From Candidatus Iainarchaeum sp. (lineage in GTDB: Archaea > Iainarchaeota > Iainarchaeia > Iainarchaeales > GCA-2688035): 10,555 nucleotides of DNA. The position numbers and the translations under genes are program-made. Within the stretch, counting starts at the first letter, position 1, and each line of letters starts with the position of its first letter. The notes under the pieces are model-generated. The model was not told the origin of the DNA. It searched no databases and saw only the letters and a program-made list of their open reading frames with translations. Positions 1 through 5,256 of this stretch are shown here, piece by piece. Location: contig JAFCCZ010000085.1 of the NCBI GenBank assembly GCA_017609945.1, forward strand, positions 1 through 10,555. The letters are read 5' to 3'.

Positions 1-180
1 GGAAAAGAGGTTCTGGTTCTATTGAAGGGAAACACTCAAGTCAGAGGTACATTGAAAGCGTTCGATGTCCACATGAATATAGTTCTTGAGAACGGCGAAC
101 AGCTTGAGAATGGGGAAGTAAAAACAAAATTCGGCAAGCTAATGGTTCGCGGTGACAGTGTAATACTCATCAGCCCGTAG
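1..180 (+). CDS. LSm (Sm-like archaeal) RNA-binding protein, 3' part
   Basis: Frame 1 is open from the left edge to a TAG at 178-180, giving the last 59 residues of a protein whose start lies outside the window. It reads as an Sm fold. The Sm1 part has the G-x-L-x-(A/G)-F-D-x-H-M-N-x-V-L pattern (GTLKAFDVHMNIVLEN), and the Sm2 part ends in KLMVRGDSVILISP, which matches the family's (I/V)RG(D/E)x(I/V) signature. Archaeal LSm proteins form heptameric or hexameric rings that bind U-rich RNA; Asp and Asn of Sm1 and Arg-Gly of Sm2 line the RNA site, and all are present here. Archaeal LSm proteins are about 70-80 residues, so only the first strand or helix is probably missing. Identification is from motif recognition; the RNA partner is unknown. 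Confidence 0.88.
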   Translation, partial: GKEVLVLLKGNTQVRGTLKAFDVHMNIVLENGEQLENGEVKTKFGKLMVRGDSVILISP

Positions 181-201
181 TGGGCGCATTTCCACCAGCT
201 A

Positions 202-209
202 TTTAAATA
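202..209 (+). promoter_or_regulatory. TATA box for tRNA-Ala
   Basis: TTTAAATA ends 26 nt before the first base of the tRNA-Ala gene, the normal spacing between an archaeal TATA box and its transcription start. This suggests the tRNA has its own promoter, with little or no 5' leader. Confidence 0.6.
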
Positions 210-234
210 AATCGCTAAAGTAAATTTCTTTAGC

Positions 235-306
235 GGGCCCTTAGTCTAGTGGTATGACGCTCGGTTGGCAATCGGGAGATCCCGGGTTCAATTCCCGGAG
301 GGTCCA
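235..306 (+). tRNA. tRNA-Ala (anticodon GGC)
   Basis: A full cloverleaf can be folded by eye. The acceptor stem is 235-241 with 299-305 and includes a G3:U70 wobble (237 with 303), the universal alanine identity element. The D stem is GTC/GAC (244-246 with 256-258), with G18-G19 in the loop. The anticodon stem is 260-264 with 272-276, and the loop TTGGCAA gives anticodon GGC at 267-269. The variable region is 5 nt. The T stem is 282-286 with 294-298, with loop TTCAATT. The discriminator base is A306. CCA is not encoded, so it must be added after transcription. There is no intron. Confidence 0.95.
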
Positions 307-310
307 ATAG

Positions 311-397
311 AACTTTTGGGAGCGAAAACCTTCGGTTTTCTTCCGAAAAGTTCGCAAAAGTTCGCAAAAGGAATTGGCAAGAAAAACACCCAATTCC
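311..397. repeat. Tandem 10-bp repeats and nested hairpins after tRNA-Ala
   Basis: The spacer between tRNA-Ala and the next gene is dense in small structure. An outer inverted repeat pairs 311-319 with 343-352 (AACTTTTGG against CCGAAAAGTT, one bulge). It encloses an inner stem, GAAAAC 324-329 with GTTTTC 335-340, around a CTTCG loop. Two exact tandem copies of TTCGCAAAAG follow at 351-370, preceded by a near copy TTCCGAAAAG at 341-350. A second perfect 8-bp hairpin then pairs GGAATTGG (370-377) with CCAATTCC (390-397). No open reading frame is evident. The role is unknown; possibilities include a tRNA trailer or terminator, a small structured RNA, or a protein-binding site. Confidence 0.7.
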
Positions 398-410
398 TAA
401 AACTAAATTC

Positions 411-417
411 TTTTATA
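411..417 (+). promoter_or_regulatory. TATA box for the coiled-coil gene
   Basis: TTTTATA lies 27 nt upstream of the ATG at 444. Initiation at or next to the start codon would give a leaderless mRNA, and no Shine-Dalgarno sequence is visible in front of this ATG. Confidence 0.55.
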
Positions 418-443
418 CTGCTTTAGCCCTTCTTTATTCTGCC

Positions 444-2051
444 ATGACAGACAAAAGAGAGATTCTAATAGAGAGCATCAGAAAGCTTATTGAGCTCAAG
501 GTTCCGAACAACGAAATGGTGATGCACCTGCGCGAGGTAGGCATAAACAAGGCGCAGGCAAAGCAGCTAATTGAGGCCGCGAAAAGGCCCCCCACCAAAA
601 AGCCAGCTCCAAAGCCGGTGAAGGAAATTCCCGCTTCAAAGCCCCTGGAAAAGGCGCCTGTTCCAAAGCCGGTTGCAAAAAAGCCGGATCCCCAGACGCT
701 GAATGCAAGGAGGGCAAAGCTCTCGGAAATAAGCGCTGACATTTCCAGGCAGGAAAACCTTCCGGACAAGCTGCCCAAAAAGGAAGAGCAGGCAAAGGAA
801 AGCTTTCTTGCAAGGCTTGTCGGGAGAGCGTCCAAGAAGAAGGTTGAAAAGCCGGTTGAAAAACCGGCCAGCAAGCCGGTTGAAATGCCGCTGGTTCACG
901 AAAGAGAACCAAAACCGGAACCAAAGCCTGCCGCAAAAGAACAGGTTCCGTTTCCAAAACCGGCCATTGCCCCAAAGCCGGTTTCCACTCCACTGCCTGC
1001 TGCCCCAAAGCCTGTTCAGGCAAGGCGCGTTCAATCGGTTGACCTTTCAAAGCTCTGGGAGAAGGGGATTCTTTCGGTCGTTGACAAGAACCTCAGTGAA
1101 ATGAAGGAAATAAGGAAGGACGTTGAGAGTGCACTTGCGAAGAAAGCGGACAAACTTGCCGAAAAAGAGGTCAAGAAAATACAGGTCTTGTTTGAGTCAC
1201 AGCAGAGCCTTTTTTTGAGCAAGGTGGACGCAAAACTTGAATCCAAGTCCAGAGAAATTGAAGAGATTCTGGACGGCAGAATAGCCGAGCTCAAGAAAGA
1301 GGGTGCCGGCGTAAAAAAGGAGATGCAGGTGTTCCAGACAAAGAAAATCCAGTACGACGAATTTATGGAAAAGCTCAACTCCGAACTCTCACAGCTTGAC
1401 AAGACCAAAGACACCCTGATAAGCGAAATGAACTCAGAACTCATAAAGGCAAAGAGCGCCAATCAGGAGTTTTTGGATGGTGCAAAGGCAAAGATTACCG
1501 AACTGGACGAGCGGCTCAACAAAACTTTGGAGGTCGGCCTTAATGTGATTGAAGGAATCAAGGCTGATACCGAGACAAATATTGAAAGCCTGGTTGGAGA
1601 CAAGATCAAGGCCATGGTAAGCGATTCAAAAGAGAGAACAGGTGAATTGGATGACACAAAACGCGCCTTTGAATTGCAGATAAAGGAGCACATGCACAAG
1701 CTCTCCACCCTTGAGAGGGACTTGAAGGTAAAGCTTGGGAGGCTTGACGAGCTGCACGAGAAGCTTGAGTCAGACTTTGACCCTGCAGAAATAAAGCGGC
1801 AGATGGAAGACCTGGAAATGTTCAAGACCCAGTTTGTAAACGTAATTGAAATAAACGTTAAAAAGTTCAATAATTCACTTCGCAGAATAAACGACCAGTC
1901 AAAGTGGCTTGAATCACAGATTAACAGGCGCATGAAGCTAATTGACGCCAAAATGAAGGAGCTTGACGCGTTCGAGGAAAACTTTGCAAAGGAAATGGGC
2001 GTAATAGTTGAAAAGGGCTTCAAGAAGAAGGCAGCAAAGAAGAAAAAATAG
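444..2051 (+). CDS. Long coiled-coil protein with K/P-rich linker
   Basis: This 535-residue protein has three parts. Residues 1-47 form a small helical domain whose pattern (LIELKVPNNEMVMHLREVG, then an A-K-Q-L-I-E-A-A segment) resembles the UBA-like helical motif at the N-terminus of many archaeal proteins. Residues about 48-190 are a disordered linker full of KP, PKP and KPV units. Residues about 205-525 are a near-continuous helix rich in K, E and L with heptad spacing, ending in a basic tail (KKAAKKKK). I see no signal peptide, membrane helix, Walker motif or zinc site, so it is probably cytosolic and structural or scaffolding. It is monocistronic between two tRNA genes and probably leaderless. 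Function is not recognised. The linker DNA repeats AAGCCGGTT-like words, which suggests expansion by repeat slippage. Confidence 0.85.
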   Translation: MTDKREILIESIRKLIELKVPNNEMVMHLREVGINKAQAKQLIEAAKRPPTKKPAPKPVKEIPASKPLEKAPVPKPVAKKPDPQTLNARRAKLSEISADISRQENLPDKLPKKEEQAKESFLARLVGRASKKKVEKPVEKPASKPVEMPLVHEREPKPEPKPAAKEQVPFPKPAIAPKPVSTPLPAAPKPVQARRVQSVDLSKLWEKGILSVVDKNLSEMKEIRKDVESALAKKADKLAEKEVKKIQVLFESQQSLFLSKVDAKLESKSREIEEILDGRIAELKKEGAGVKKEMQVFQTKKIQYDEFMEKLNSELSQLDKTKDTLISEMNSELIKAKSANQEFLDGAKAKITELDERLNKTLEVGLNVIEGIKADTETNIESLVGDKIKAMVSDSKERTGELDDTKRAFELQIKEHMHKLSTLERDLKVKLGRLDELHEKLESDFDPAEIKRQMEDLEMFKTQFVNVIEINVKKFNNSLRRINDQSKWLESQINRRMKLIDAKMKELDAFEENFAKEMGVIVEKGFKKKAAKKKK

Positions 2052-2123
2052 CTGATTACTACCCCATATAATTCGTTTTAATGCAAAATTTGCCAAAGAC
2101 AAGTTGCTATACCAAAAAGAAAC

Positions 2124-2132
2124 TTTAAAATA
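2124..2132 (+). promoter_or_regulatory. TATA box for tRNA-Val
   Basis: TTTAAAATA, preceded by a purine-rich BRE-like stretch (AAAAAGAAAC), lies 37 nt before the tRNA-Val gene. That spacing predicts a 5' leader of roughly 10 nt for RNase P to remove. Confidence 0.5.
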
Positions 2133-2169
2133 TCTTACTAAGTATCAAGATCTTAAGTTACCTTACTAT

Positions 2170-2279
2170 GGGCCCGTGGTCTAGTGGTTAATTTCTTTTC
2201 ATCGTATTGAAGGAAATCCATTAATGACGTCCCGTTGACATCGGGGAGATCGGGAGTTCAATTCTCCCCGGGCCCACCA
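2170..2279 (+). tRNA. tRNA-Val (anticodon GAC) interrupted in the D-loop
   Basis: The acceptor stem is seven perfect pairs (GGGCCCG 2170-2176 with 2269-2275), followed by A2276 and an encoded CCA at 2277-2279. The D stem is GTC 2179-2181 with GAC 2226-2228. The anticodon stem is 2230-2234 with 2242-2246, and the loop TTGACAT gives anticodon GAC at 2237-2239, reading valine GUC/GUU. The variable region is 5 nt. The T stem is 2252-2256 with 2264-2268, with loop TTCAATT. Every arm is normal except the D-loop, which contains about 33 extra bases between GG (2186-2187) and GAC. Without them the gene becomes an ordinary 77-nt valine tRNA including CCA. The rest of the molecule is intact, so it is probably functional once the insert is removed. 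A standard scan may miss it or call it a pseudogene. Confidence 0.88.
2188..2220 (+). other. Putative D-loop intron in tRNA-Val (33 nt)
   Basis: The insert is bounded by a direct repeat TTAAT (2188-2192 and 2221-2225), so its ends are ambiguous by up to five bases. It folds on itself: ATTTC (2191-2195) pairs with GAAAT (2213-2217), and the stem continues imperfectly towards a loop near TCGTAT. A TTAA (2188-2191) with TTAA (2221-2224) helix is also possible, flanked by TCCA (2217-2220) on the 3' side. This is a loose resemblance to the 4-bp centre of an archaeal bulge-helix-bulge. The motif is not canonical, so 'intron' is inference. Excision restores a normal D-loop of 10-11 bases. Confidence 0.55.
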
Positions 2280-2280
2280 T

Positions 2281-2289
2281 TTTTCTTAT
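2281..2289 (+). promoter_or_regulatory. Candidate TATA box for the lipoprotein gene
   Basis: TTTTCTTATA-type sequence directly follows the tRNA-Val CCA end. It predicts transcription starting near 2313, about 40 nt before the ATG at 2353. Transcription through from the tRNA is equally possible. Confidence 0.35.
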
Positions 2290-2352
2290 AGCTTGAGAGG
2301 CTTGATAGTTGTACCACAAGCTTCTTTAATTATAGAGAAGGAATACTGTTGC

Positions 2353-2727
2353 ATGATTGCCAAATTGGTTATGTTCGCGGTTTTAATTTTCATCACAGTT
2401 TTTTTGTCAGGTTGTCTTGTAAGTGACAATGACCTGATAAAGGAGTGCGATTATTCCTCCAATAACTACAAATGCGATTCCCTGGAGGAATGCATGCAAA
2501 TATGCGAAGGAAAGCCATACTGCACAACATTTAACTATATCGGTCAAGCAGACTACTGTCTGCTTGGCCAGGCAATCTATGCAAAAAATCCAGAAAAAGT
2601 TTGCAACGCGATAGATAAAGAATTCATGCGAAATTATTGTTTGGAAGGAGTCAATGCCTGCGAAAAAGTTCAAGGAGCTATCCAAGACGCGACAGCTTGT
2701 CGTGCAACCGAACTCCGTATTGATTAA
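2353..2727 (+). CDS. Small Cys-rich lipoprotein with PAN/apple-like motif
   Basis: I chose the ATG at 2353 over an in-frame TTG at 2293 for two reasons. It places a clean signal peptide at the N-terminus (MIAKLVMFAVLIFITVFLSG then Cys), and AGAAGGAA lies about 10 nt upstream. The LSGC sequence is a lipobox, so the mature protein of about 100 residues is probably a lipid-anchored extracellular protein. The first half of the mature part has SLEECMQICEGKPYCTTFNY followed by a CLLG, which matches the C-x3-C-x5-C-x2-F-x-Y...C-x-L core of PAN/apple domains; these usually bind protein or carbohydrate. The second half has further Cys pairs (VCNAI..., RNYC, NAC, TAC), so a disulfide-stabilised fold is likely. 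The ligand is unknown. It is convergent with the ncs6 gene. Confidence 0.72.
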   Translation: MIAKLVMFAVLIFITVFLSGCLVSDNDLIKECDYSSNNYKCDSLEECMQICEGKPYCTTFNYIGQADYCLLGQAIYAKNPEKVCNAIDKEFMRNYCLEGVNACEKVQGAIQDATACRATELRID

Positions 2728-2771
2728 AGAAAATGGCAATGAGAGTTAGTATTTGAAGGCCTTGTGGAAAT

Positions 2772-3710
2772 TTACTTTTTCTTAATCAGCTCTATCTGTT
2801 TGCACGCATTGCACACTTTTCCATTGCAGGGTTCACCGCACTTGCTGCACGATCCAAGCTCTGTTTTCACCCCCCTTTTGCCAATTTTTGACTTTGCTTG
2901 CCTGAAAAAGCTCAGGACGGAGTACATCGTGCCGGGATAGCTTGACTCCAGGTGGTTCACAATTCCCCTGAAATCGTTGCGCTTTGCCTGCCACTTGAAC
3001 GGGCAGCACTGCTCCCTATAGTAATCAATTCCGTTGAATTCGGCAAACGCAATTATTTCTATTTCAGGGCTTTCCCACAATGGCTTTATTCTCGGAACCA
3101 GCCCCTTAATGTTTGCGTTCCCCGAAACCGGTCCAAGCCGCAGAAAGCGGCTTAAGTCCGCGTCGCACAAGTTCATCAGCGCGCTCTGGGCCTCGTCGTC
3201 CAAATTGTGGCCTGTTGCAAGCTTTTCAGCGCCCAGCTTTTTCGCAAACTGGTTCATTATCCTTCTCCTGATTACCCCGCAGAAGGCGCACGTGCTCCCC
3301 AGCCTTTTCTTTGCGCCGGTTTTCTTCATCACGTCAACCATTGTAAAGCCGGCCTCTTTCTTGAACGAAACCCTCTTGAACGGAATTCCCCATGCTTTGC
3401 AGTTCTTCTCCGCAATGTCCAGTGCCTTGTCCCGGTAGCCCTCAATGCCCTCGTCAATCAAAAGCGCCTGAATTGGATTGCGCTTCCCAAAAATCTTGTT
3501 AACCAGGTAAAGCGTGACCGCGCTGTCCTTTCCCCCGGAGTAGGCCACAAGAATCTTTTCGCCAGGCTCAATAAGCTTGTTTGCCCGACAGGTCTTTCTA
3601 ACCCGCTTTTCAAAGAAGCGCAGGAAGTGTTCCCCGCAGAACCAGTGCGGGCCGTAGGGCAACTCAATAACGGCATTCTTGCCGCACCTGTCGCATTTTC
3701 CTTTTGGCAT
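2772..3710 (-). CDS. ncs6: Ncs6/TtuA-family tRNA 2-thiolation enzyme
   Basis: This 312-residue protein has the full layout of the TtuA/Ncs6/CTU1 family, which adenylates a uridine in tRNA and replaces its 2-oxygen with sulfur. In order there is an N-terminal zinc finger (C6, C9, C25, H28), the PP-loop ATP site SGGKDS at 58-63, the CAFC motif (C141, C144) plus a later CC before PF, the GHNLDDEAQ motif at 167-175, and a C-terminal zinc ribbon (CSKCGEPC...CNAC). In TtuA the CxxC and the later Cys hold a [4Fe-4S] cluster, so this enzyme is probably Fe-S dependent. Whether it modifies U34 (Ncs6-like) or U54 (TtuA-like) cannot be settled from sequence alone. Length is typical. The start at 3710 keeps the first zinc finger and sits about 25 nt from a TATA-like site. 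Confidence 0.93.
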   Translation of the reverse strand: MPKGKCDRCGKNAVIELPYGPHWFCGEHFLRFFEKRVRKTCRANKLIEPGEKILVAYSGGKDSAVTLYLVNKIFGKRNPIQALLIDEGIEGYRDKALDIAEKNCKAWGIPFKRVSFKKEAGFTMVDVMKKTGAKKRLGSTCAFCGVIRRRIMNQFAKKLGAEKLATGHNLDDEAQSALMNLCDADLSRFLRLGPVSGNANIKGLVPRIKPLWESPEIEIIAFAEFNGIDYYREQCCPFKWQAKRNDFRGIVNHLESSYPGTMYSVLSFFRQAKSKIGKRGVKTELGSCSKCGEPCNGKVCNACKQIELIKKK

Positions 3711-3734
3711 AAAAACTTATTAAGGTGGGAAGGG

Positions 3735-3743
3735 TTAAATATG
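3735..3743. promoter_or_regulatory. TATA-like element between ncs6 and a micro-ORF
   Basis: Read on the minus strand this is CATATTTAA, 25 nt upstream of the ncs6 start, which fits a leaderless transcript. Read on the plus strand it is TTAAATATG, 22 nt before the ATG of the small ORF at 3765. The surrounding sequence is nearly symmetric and could serve both directions. Confidence 0.4.
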
Positions 3744-3764
3744 CTTAAAAGAGAGGGGGCCAAA

Positions 3765-3860
3765 ATGAAAAAACGCGAGAAGTTTTTGCGAGAAGAAGTT
3801 AGGGTAAAAATGCGCACGGCCAAATCGAGGACCGGGAAGAAAGGAAGCTCTGGAGAGTGA
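3765..3860 (+). CDS. Possible 31-aa basic micro-protein
   Basis: This short open frame has ATG at 3765 and TGA at 3858-3860. Its product, beginning MKKREKFLREEV and ending SRTGKKGSSGE, is dominated by Lys, Arg and Glu with no hydrophobic core. In favour, GAGAGGGGG lies 5 nt before the ATG as a possible ribosome binding site, a TATA-like element lies upstream, and the ORF fills an otherwise empty gap between two minus-strand genes. An in-frame ATG at 3741 would add eight residues. Against, I do not recognise the sequence and an ORF this short can occur by chance. If real it would probably bind RNA or DNA. Confidence 0.3.
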   Translation: MKKREKFLREEVRVKMRTAKSRTGKKGSSGE

Positions 3861-3871
3861 AGCATTAAATA

Positions 3872-4468
3872 TTATTGGCAGGCGCCAAAATTTGCAGGCC
3901 CTTGTTTTTCACTATACTTTTTTCCTTTCTTCAGAGCGCCCTGGAAGAGATTGGTGTCAACCACAATGTCCATAGACTTATCTGGCCCAAGGTGCGTAGC
4001 CCTGTCAAGCTGCGCTTTAGCATGCCTTGCCCCCCAGCTCTCCCCCTGGATTTCCAGTGCCACTGTGGCGTCTTCCAAAAGGCGCTTTAAAACGTTCTTC
4101 TTAATTCTCCTGTCTCCCACAACCCAGCCTGCAGTCTTTATTTTTTGCTTAACAATAATGCGCGCTGCGGTTAATCCGTCAGCCAAGCAAATGGCCCTGC
4201 TTCGCTGCGCTACGTCCCCAAGTCCCAGCTCTGAAACAACAAATCTGTTGACCGCGTTGCCGGCGTCCAGTTCGAATTCCCCCGGGTGCACATGGGCGGT
4301 TTTCTCCCTTCTCACAATTGACCTTATGAGTCTAGTCTCTCTTCGGCTCATGCGGTACAGCGGGTTCCACAGGCGCCCCACCGCTATCCTTGCCTTTGCC
4401 TTCAAAGGCCTCTCAGGCCTCCTGCCCTTCTCAGGCCTCCTGTCATTTGTTCTTCCAGCTTTAGCCAT
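3872..4468 (-). CDS. Conserved-looking basic protein, possibly Alba-like
   Basis: This 198-residue basic protein is not recognised with certainty. Residues 1-28 are an Arg/Lys/Pro tail containing a duplicated RRPE(K/R) unit, coded by two copies of TCAGGCCTCCTG at 4413-4424 and 4431-4442. Residues about 70-142 look like a compact alpha/beta domain. The stretch around NRFVVSEL, SRAICLADGLTAARIIVKQ, then WVVGD and TVALEIQGE has the same order and spacing as Alba proteins (a helix, the RGRAI-helix, an exposed loop, a final strand). Alba and its relatives Rpp20/Rpp25 bind RNA or DNA, and this gene is divergent from an operon that encodes the RNase P protein Pop5. The Alba link is a visual guess. 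Residues 143-198 form an additional tail with no recognisable domain. Confidence 0.75.
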   Translation of the reverse strand: MAKAGRTNDRRPEKGRRPERPLKAKARIAVGRLWNPLYRMSRRETRLIRSIVRREKTAHVHPGEFELDAGNAVNRFVVSELGLGDVAQRSRAICLADGLTAARIIVKQKIKTAGWVVGDRRIKKNVLKRLLEDATVALEIQGESWGARHAKAQLDRATHLGPDKSMDIVVDTNLFQGALKKGKKYSEKQGPANFGACQ

Positions 4469-4591
4469 TCCATCGCCCGTGCAAAGTTTTAAAACAATTC
4501 CCTATTAGAATTTCTCTAACAAGTTAGTTATAATACTTTGCTCGATTTTTAATTCGGGATAGTTTTATTTTTATTTGATTGAGTGGTTTTT
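4469..4591. promoter_or_regulatory. Divergent promoter region, Alba-like gene / eL15
   Basis: This AT-rich spacer separates two divergent genes. For the plus strand, TTTTATTTTTAT at 4563-4574 lies about 25 nt before the eL15 ATG, which predicts a leaderless or nearly leaderless mRNA. For the minus strand there are two candidates. The palindrome GTTTTAAAAC (4486-4495) is rather close to the ATG at 4468. TATTATAAC around 4527-4537 would leave a leader of about 40 nt. I cannot choose between these from sequence. Confidence 0.45.
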
Positions 4592-5215
4592 ATGGGCGCA
4601 GCAAAGGCGATAAAGGAAACCTTTGAAAAGGAAAGAAGTGGCACAAAGGACCAGTCATACGACTACAAGGCCCTTCAGCGCGAAAGGCTAATTGGTTACA
4701 GGAAGGAAAAGACGGCGGTTGTAAGGGTAAAAAAGCCCACAAACATCGCAAAGGCCCGCTCCCTTGGATACAAGGCAAAGAAAGGGATTGTTGTTGTAAG
4801 GGTTCGCGTCAGGCGGGGAAGCGGAGCCCAAAGGCGCCCGAGAAAGGGAAGAAAGCCAAAGAGAATGGGTGTAAAAAAGTTGACCAGGGCAATCAGCATC
4901 AAGGGGATTGCCGAACACCGCGCCTCCAGAAAGTACGAGAACTGCGAGGTTTTGAACTCTTACAAGCTTGGCGCGGACGGAAAAAGCCACTACTATGAGG
5001 TAATTCTTGTTGACACGTCTGCCCCAGAAATCAAGTCAGACAAAAACCTGAAATGGATCTGCAGGAAAACCCAGAGGGGAAGGGCAGAGCGCGGCCTGAC
5101 ATCCGCCGGAAAAAAGTCAAGGGGCCTGCACAAGAAGGGCAGGGGAAGCGAAAAGGACCGGCCGTCGCGCAACTCAAGAATAAAGCAGAAGGCCCGCAAA
5201 GCAAGAACCAAATAG
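4592..5215 (+). CDS. rpl15e: Large-subunit ribosomal protein eL15
   Basis: This 207-residue, very basic protein is eL15, an rRNA-binding protein of the archaeal and eukaryotic 50S/60S subunit. It has the characteristic N-terminus (MGAAKAIKE...), the RERLIGYRKEK segment, the RARSLGYKAKKG-like stretch (here KARSLGYKAKKGIVVVRVRV), the RRGSGAQRRPRKGRKPKRMG loop, the YENCEVLNSY segment, and the C-terminal RGLTSAGKKSRGLHKKGRG with a Lys/Arg tail. I chose the ATG at 4592 over a GTG at 4583 because family members begin MGA and the upstream TATA element then gives normal leaderless spacing. It is the first gene of the plus-strand cluster; the next gene starts after 41 nt and has its own TATA-like site. 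Confidence 0.96.
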   Translation: MGAAKAIKETFEKERSGTKDQSYDYKALQRERLIGYRKEKTAVVRVKKPTNIAKARSLGYKAKKGIVVVRVRVRRGSGAQRRPRKGRKPKRMGVKKLTRAISIKGIAEHRASRKYENCEVLNSYKLGADGKSHYYEVILVDTSAPEIKSDKNLKWICRKTQRGRAERGLTSAGKKSRGLHKKGRGSEKDRPSRNSRIKQKARKARTK

Positions 5216-5223
5216 CGGAAGAA

Positions 5224-5235
5224 CTTTTTATTAAA
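5224..5235 (+). promoter_or_regulatory. TATA box for the HD-domain gene
   Basis: CTTTTTATTAAA is centred about 27 nt before the ATG at 5257, with no Shine-Dalgarno sequence in between. Leaderless initiation is therefore likely for this gene and the overlapping pop5. Confidence 0.5.
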
Positions 5236-5256
5236 TGAATTAACCTAGTTCTCTTT

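Noticed and set aside
351..370. CRISPR-like array
   Set aside because: The units are 10 bp, directly adjacent without spacers, and only two to three copies exist.
496..1050. Long minus-strand open frames opposite the coiled-coil gene
   Set aside because: Their products are Phe/Pro/Leu/Ser-rich mirror images of the Lys/Glu/Pro codons on the plus strand, and the plus-strand frame spans the whole region with sensible domain structure.
2188..2225. Mobile-element insertion with TTAAT target duplication in tRNA-Val
   Set aside because: The insert is only about 33 nt, has no terminal inverted repeats and no related copy in the window. An intron explains an intact tRNA better, though this is not proven.
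2293..2352. Extended TTG start for the lipoprotein
   Set aside because: It would place 20 polar residues before the signal peptide and hide the lipobox from the N-terminus; the ATG at 2353 fits better.
3207..3764. Plus-strand open frame antisense to ncs6, ending at 3860
   Set aside because: It lies opposite a gene with full Ncs6 motifs and shows no family features. Only its last 31 codons, outside ncs6, are kept as a tentative micro-ORF.
3951..4508. Plus-strand open frame opposite the Alba-like gene
   Set aside because: The minus-strand frame has better amino acid composition, a plausible alpha/beta core and a promoter upstream; the plus-strand product is Ser/Leu/Pro-rich and lacks a recognisable start context.
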